Positions 6,954 through 8,494 of a stretch of 8,494 nt of DNA are shown in pieces. The stretch spans positions 1-8,494 of the forward strand of contig CAILXE010000056.1 of NCBI GenBank assembly GCA_903838095.1, in the 5' to 3' direction. How positions within the stretch are numbered: the first letter of the stretch is position 1; every line of letters starts with the position of its first letter. The position numbers and the translations under genes are program-made. Below the pieces are notes generated by a model that worked only from the letters and a program-made list of their open reading frames with translations, had not been told where the DNA came from and did no database searches. This DNA comes from an uncultured Chlorobiaceae bacterium. Its GTDB lineage: Bacteria; Bacteroidota; Chlorobiia; Chlorobiales; Chlorobiaceae.

Positions 6954-6998
6954 GAGGAAAATATACGGAACGGAAAGGAGAAAAGAGAGGTAAGAGAG

Positions 6999-7072
6999 TC
7001 GGCGTAGCGGGATTCGAACCCACGACCCCTTCCACCCCAAGGAAGTGCGCTACCAGGCTGCGCTATACGCCG
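6999..7072 (-). tRNA. tRNA-Pro (anticodon GGG)
   Basis: A full cloverleaf of 74 bases can be drawn. Acceptor CGGCGTA pairs with TACGCCG without mismatch and is followed by discriminator A. The D arm is GCGC...GCGC with the AGCCTGGTA loop. The anticodon arm is CTTCC-TTGGGGT-GGAAG with GGG in the centre. The T arm is GTGGG-TTCGAAT-CCCGC. CCA is not encoded (CTC follows). GGG reads CCC and CCU proline codons. It lies 45 bases before the radical SAM gene on the same strand with no terminator hairpin between, so read-through into that gene is possible. Confidence 0.96.
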
Positions 7073-7094
7073 AAATGTGCTTCAGAAGGTAGGG

Positions 7095-7100
7095 ATTATA
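7095..7100 (-). promoter_or_regulatory. Candidate -10 box for tRNA-Pro
   Basis: A perfect TATAAT on the minus strand lies 22 bases before the tRNA 5' end, giving an expected start near 7088 and a leader of about 16 bases. No good -35 box is found at 16-18 bases spacing (the best has 3 of 6 matches), and the area is very AT-rich, so the call rests on position and the -10 match alone. Confidence 0.38.
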
Positions 7101-7201
7101 AAAAAATCCGTGAATTATATATAATCTTTTTTTGATCACATCAACCACTCAAGCTCCTGTCACGAAGAATCATCAACTCCATCCCATTTTTTCGTTTGAA
7201 G

Positions 7202-7210
7202 TTATCCACA
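7202..7210 (+). promoter_or_regulatory. DnaA box, perfect consensus
   Basis: TTATCCACA is identical to the high-affinity DnaA box (R4 of the E. coli origin). A single 9-mer can occur by chance, but this one lies in a non-coding region with a near-match in the same orientation. Whether DnaA binds it is inference. Confidence 0.4.
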
Positions 7211-7379
7211 TTTCCCCCGTTAACTTTCAGGAAAAAGCTTGTCTCAATCATTGAACAGAAAAACATCAGAGCAATCAAACAAGAAAATGGTCAAAGCATT
7301 TTTAAATAACACTTTAGCTATGCAGGCAAATCAGCAGACATGGCCTGAAAAATGATGCATCGAATGATGAATCAACAAG

Positions 7380-7388
7380 TTATCAACA
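7380..7388 (+). promoter_or_regulatory. DnaA-like box, one mismatch
   Basis: TTATCAACA differs from the DnaA box TTATCCACA at one position and has the same orientation as the site at 7202. It is followed by two TTCACA words (in ATTCACAAA and TTTTCACAC), giving a cluster of CACA-type words just downstream of the dedA stop codon. Confidence 0.28.
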
Positions 7389-7402
7389 ATTCACAAACAT
7401 TT

Positions 7403-8074
7403 TCACACATCATCTTTTCGACCAAAGCGGTGCTTCAGGTACTCAATCAAGGGCGGAAGAAGAGAAATGCCGATAATAGAAAATATTAACAGCTTGAAGT
7501 TCTGCTGAACAAAAGGAAGCTGCCCGAAAAAATAGCCACTGTAACTGAACAGCCCTACCCAAAGCCCCGCACCGACAATATTGAACAGAATAAACCGGTT
7601 GTAGGCCATCGCACCAATCCCGGCAACAAAAGGAGCAAAAGTTCTGATGACAGGAACAAAACGGGCAATGATAATTGTCTTGCCTCCATATTTGTTGAAA
7701 AAGTCATTGGTCTTGCTGAGATGCTTTGTGTTGAACAGCTTTGAATGTTCATACTGAAAGACTTTTGGGCCGACCTTGTGACCAATCTGGTAGTTGACGC
7801 TGTCACCAAGAACTGCGGCAATAAAAAAAAGCAGAAACAGCAAATGCGGATCAAGCGATGAACCCGGCATTGATGCGAGTGAACCGGCAGCAAACAGCAG
7901 CGAGTCGCCGGGCAGAAATGGGGTAACAACAAGCCCGGTTTCACAGAAAATGATAACAAATAGAATGGCGTACAACCAGAGGCCGTACTGCGCCGCAAGA
8001 AGCTGTAAATGGATATCGATATGAAGAATAAAGTCAGCAAGAAAAGCGAGTATAGTGATAAGAGTATTATCCAT
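7403..8074 (-). CDS. dedA: DedA family membrane protein, 223 aa
   Basis: Integral membrane protein of the DedA/SNARE-associated family; members act in membrane homeostasis and as lipid or ion transporters (undecaprenyl-phosphate flipping in some). It is close to E. coli DedA along its length: '[10 protein letters not shown]' (14-23), '[19 protein letters not shown]' (43-61), '[10 protein letters not shown]' (89-98), '[22 protein letters not shown]' (131-152) and '[14 protein letters not shown]' (177-190). The residues known to be essential in E. coli homologues have counterparts: E45, D57, R138 and R144. Several hydrophobic stretches and two re-entrant-like loops are visible, and the C-terminus is basic. 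I chose ATG at 8072-8074 because it gives the E. coli-like N-terminus; ATG at 8083 and GTG at 8119 are in frame. A short upstream ORF overlaps the start. Confidence 0.93.
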   Translation of the reverse strand: MDNTLITILAFLADFILHIDIHLQLLAAQYGLWLYAILFVIIFCETGLVVTPFLPGDSLLFAAGSLASMPGSSLDPHLLFLLFFIAAVLGDSVNYQIGHKVGPKVFQYEHSKLFNTKHLSKTNDFFNKYGGKTIIIARFVPVIRTFAPFVAGIGAMAYNRFILFNIVGAGLWVGLFSYSGYFFGQLPFVQQNFKLLIFSIIGISLLPPLIEYLKHRFGRKDDV

Positions 8075-8096
8075 TGGGCGCATGTTCGTTGTACAT
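8067..8096 (-). CDS. Possible 9-codon leader peptide overlapping the dedA start
   Basis: ATG TAC ... GGA TAA encodes MYNEHAPNG. Its stop overlaps the dedA start by 8 bases. The only Shine-Dalgarno-like sequence near dedA, AGAGG at 8104-8108, is 7 bases before this ATG, whereas it is 20 and 29 bases from the two dedA ATGs. The placement fits a leader ORF delivering ribosomes to dedA by coupling, but with only nine codons it may be chance. Confidence 0.3.
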   Translation of the reverse strand: MYNEHAPNG

Positions 8097-8158
8097 AAAA
8101 AGACCTCTGATTGTGCCACGCAATGTAGTCATTGAGCCACAGAGTCACAAAACCCGAC

Positions 8159-8176
8159 CACTCTCCGAAGAGAGTG
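8159..8176 (-). promoter_or_regulatory. Hairpin with UUCG loop in the dedA leader
   Basis: On the minus strand CACTCTC-TTCG-GAGAGTG forms a perfect 7-bp stem closed by the very stable C(UUCG)G tetraloop. It sits about 85 bases before the dedA start. A run of only four T follows after GTCGGG, which is poor for an intrinsic terminator. It could stabilise the 5' end of the transcript or act as a weak attenuator; on the plus strand the loop is CGAA. A smaller CAATG/CATTG inverted repeat lies just downstream near 8120-8134. Confidence 0.5.
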
Positions 8177-8200
8177 AAAACTGTAAAAACGTTATTATTG

Positions 8201-8206
8201 TTTATA
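8201..8206 (-). promoter_or_regulatory. Weak candidate -10 box for dedA
   Basis: TATAAA on the minus strand lies upstream of the UUCG hairpin in the AT-rich gap between the divergent dedA and hydrolase genes. The -35 candidate TTGTTG 16 bases upstream matches only 3 of 6. Starting here, the transcript would begin about 20 bases before the hairpin. The same AT-rich patch could also serve the plus-strand gene (TATATT at 8203-8208). Confidence 0.22.
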
Positions 8207-8245
8207 TTAGAGTTTGTGTTTTCAACAAAAAACGGGCTTTTTTCA

Positions 8246-8494
8246 ATGAGTTATTTTGCGTCAACCCGCTGCGACCTTTACTATGAAGACACCGCAGAGA
8301 TCGATCCGTCGGGGCAGGAAAAACCTGTCGTCCTGTTTGTCAATGGCTGGGCAGTCTCTTCACGATACTGGAAGCCACTGGCCAACCTCCTTTCGGCAAA
8401 CTACCGTTGCATCACCTACGATCAGAGCGGTACCGGAAAAACCATCATCAAGGGCAAACCAACCTTTTCCATTCAGGGGTTTACCGATGAAGCG
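8246..8494 (+). CDS. Alpha/beta hydrolase fold protein (N-terminal 83 residues, continues beyond window)
   Basis: Open frame from ATG at 8246 to the right edge. After a short N-terminal region 'CDLYYEDTAEID' come 'KPVVLFVNGWAVSSRYWKPL' (strand beta-3 with the oxyanion loop, NGW in place of HGx, then helix A) and 'YRCITYDQSGTGKT' (strand beta-4 with the loop usually written D-x-R-G-x-G-x-S). This order is characteristic of esterase/lipase-like and BioH-like hydrolases. The nucleophile elbow and the Asp and His of the triad lie outside the window, so the substrate cannot be judged. No good Shine-Dalgarno sequence is seen; an in-frame GTG at 8216 is an alternative start adding 10 residues. It is divergent from dedA. 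Confidence 0.88.
   Translation, partial: MSYFASTRCDLYYEDTAEIDPSGQEKPVVLFVNGWAVSSRYWKPLANLLSANYRCITYDQSGTGKTIIKGKPTFSIQGFTDEA

Larger units (their letters stand above)
7073..7402. other. 330-base non-coding stretch with AT-rich palindrome and DnaA-box-like sites
   Basis: No credible gene is found in either strand here. From left to right it holds the candidate tRNA -10 box, a perfect 12-bp AT palindrome (7114-7125, ATTATATATAAT) followed by a run of seven T (7127-7133), a perfect DnaA-box consensus (7202-7210), the repeated word AATGATG twice within about 20 bases around a GATGCATC palindrome (about 7350-7370), a second DnaA-like 9-mer (7380-7388) and CACA-rich sequence up to the dedA stop. 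It is unusually long for a region where other gaps are 10-60 bases. Confidence 0.6.

Noticed and set aside
6954..7040. Longer start for the radical SAM gene giving 446 residues
   Set aside because: The additional 29 residues are encoded by the tRNA-Pro gene and its spacer, and the family N-terminus begins at the ATG at 6953.
6999..7072. tRNA-Pro as an integration site of a mobile island
   Set aside because: No integrase and no second copy of the tRNA 3' end is found in the window, and the genes on both sides look like ordinary chromosomal genes.
7114..7133. AT palindrome plus T7 as an intrinsic terminator on the plus strand
   Set aside because: The stem has only A-T pairs with no room for a loop, and no plus-strand gene ends near it; it is better described as an easily melted AT-rich segment.
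7555..8148. 197-codon minus-strand open frame in another phase over dedA
   Set aside because: dedA matches E. coli DedA motif by motif in its own frame; this frame is a low-complexity Leu/Phe/Ser shadow of a membrane protein.
8225..8244. A6-CGGGC-T6 stem before the hydrolase as terminator
   Set aside because: The stem is only six A-T pairs, and it sits right before a plus-strand start codon, so a terminator there makes little sense.

Overview
The window looks like chromosomal DNA of a green sulfur bacterium (Chlorobiaceae, Chlorobium-like). This is inferred from the overall look of the proteins (a ClpC ATPase, a DedA protein close to the E. coli type, a small haem c protein, compact house-keeping genes of moderate GC) and not from a database match, so the genus is only a moderate-confidence guess. 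Nearly everything lies on the minus strand.

Layout from left to right. Positions 1-2190 hold the N-terminal 730 codons of ClpC (minus strand; its C-terminus is outside the window). A 173-base gap leads to a plus-strand gene of unknown function (2364-2834). Positions 2824-3462 hold two small toxin-antitoxin loci in tandem on the minus strand. Both antitoxin-type genes are intact, but both ParE/RelE-type toxins are cut down to N-terminal stubs of 34 and 20 codons. Positions 3494-7072 are a tightly packed minus-strand run, read from right to left: tRNA-Pro(GGG), a radical SAM putative DNA modification/repair protein with a C-terminal helix-hairpin-helix, its usual DUF4130-type partner (sharing one base with it), a CWC cysteine-rich mini-protein, a secreted mono-haem cytochrome c, and an atypical NAD-dependent epimerase-like SDR.

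A 330-base non-coding stretch (7073-7402) follows. It contains an AT-rich palindromic segment, a perfect DnaA-box consensus and a one-mismatch DnaA box. It is followed by dedA (7403-8074, minus), whose leader carries a 9-codon upstream ORF overlapping the dedA start and a hairpin with a UUCG loop. A divergent alpha/beta hydrolase gene begins at 8246 and runs off the right edge.

How the genes fit together: ClpC is protein quality control. The radical SAM/DUF4130 pair is a known but biochemically uncharacterised gene partnership linked in many genomes to uracil-DNA-glycosylase-like domains; none is present here. The cytochrome and the SDR are spaced like an operon and may be co-transcribed with the cysteine-rich protein. 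I do not see a mobile element, CRISPR array or rRNA. The most noteworthy points are the paired decayed toxins, the radical SAM/DUF4130 pair without its glycosylase, the DnaA-box-bearing gap and the dedA leader.
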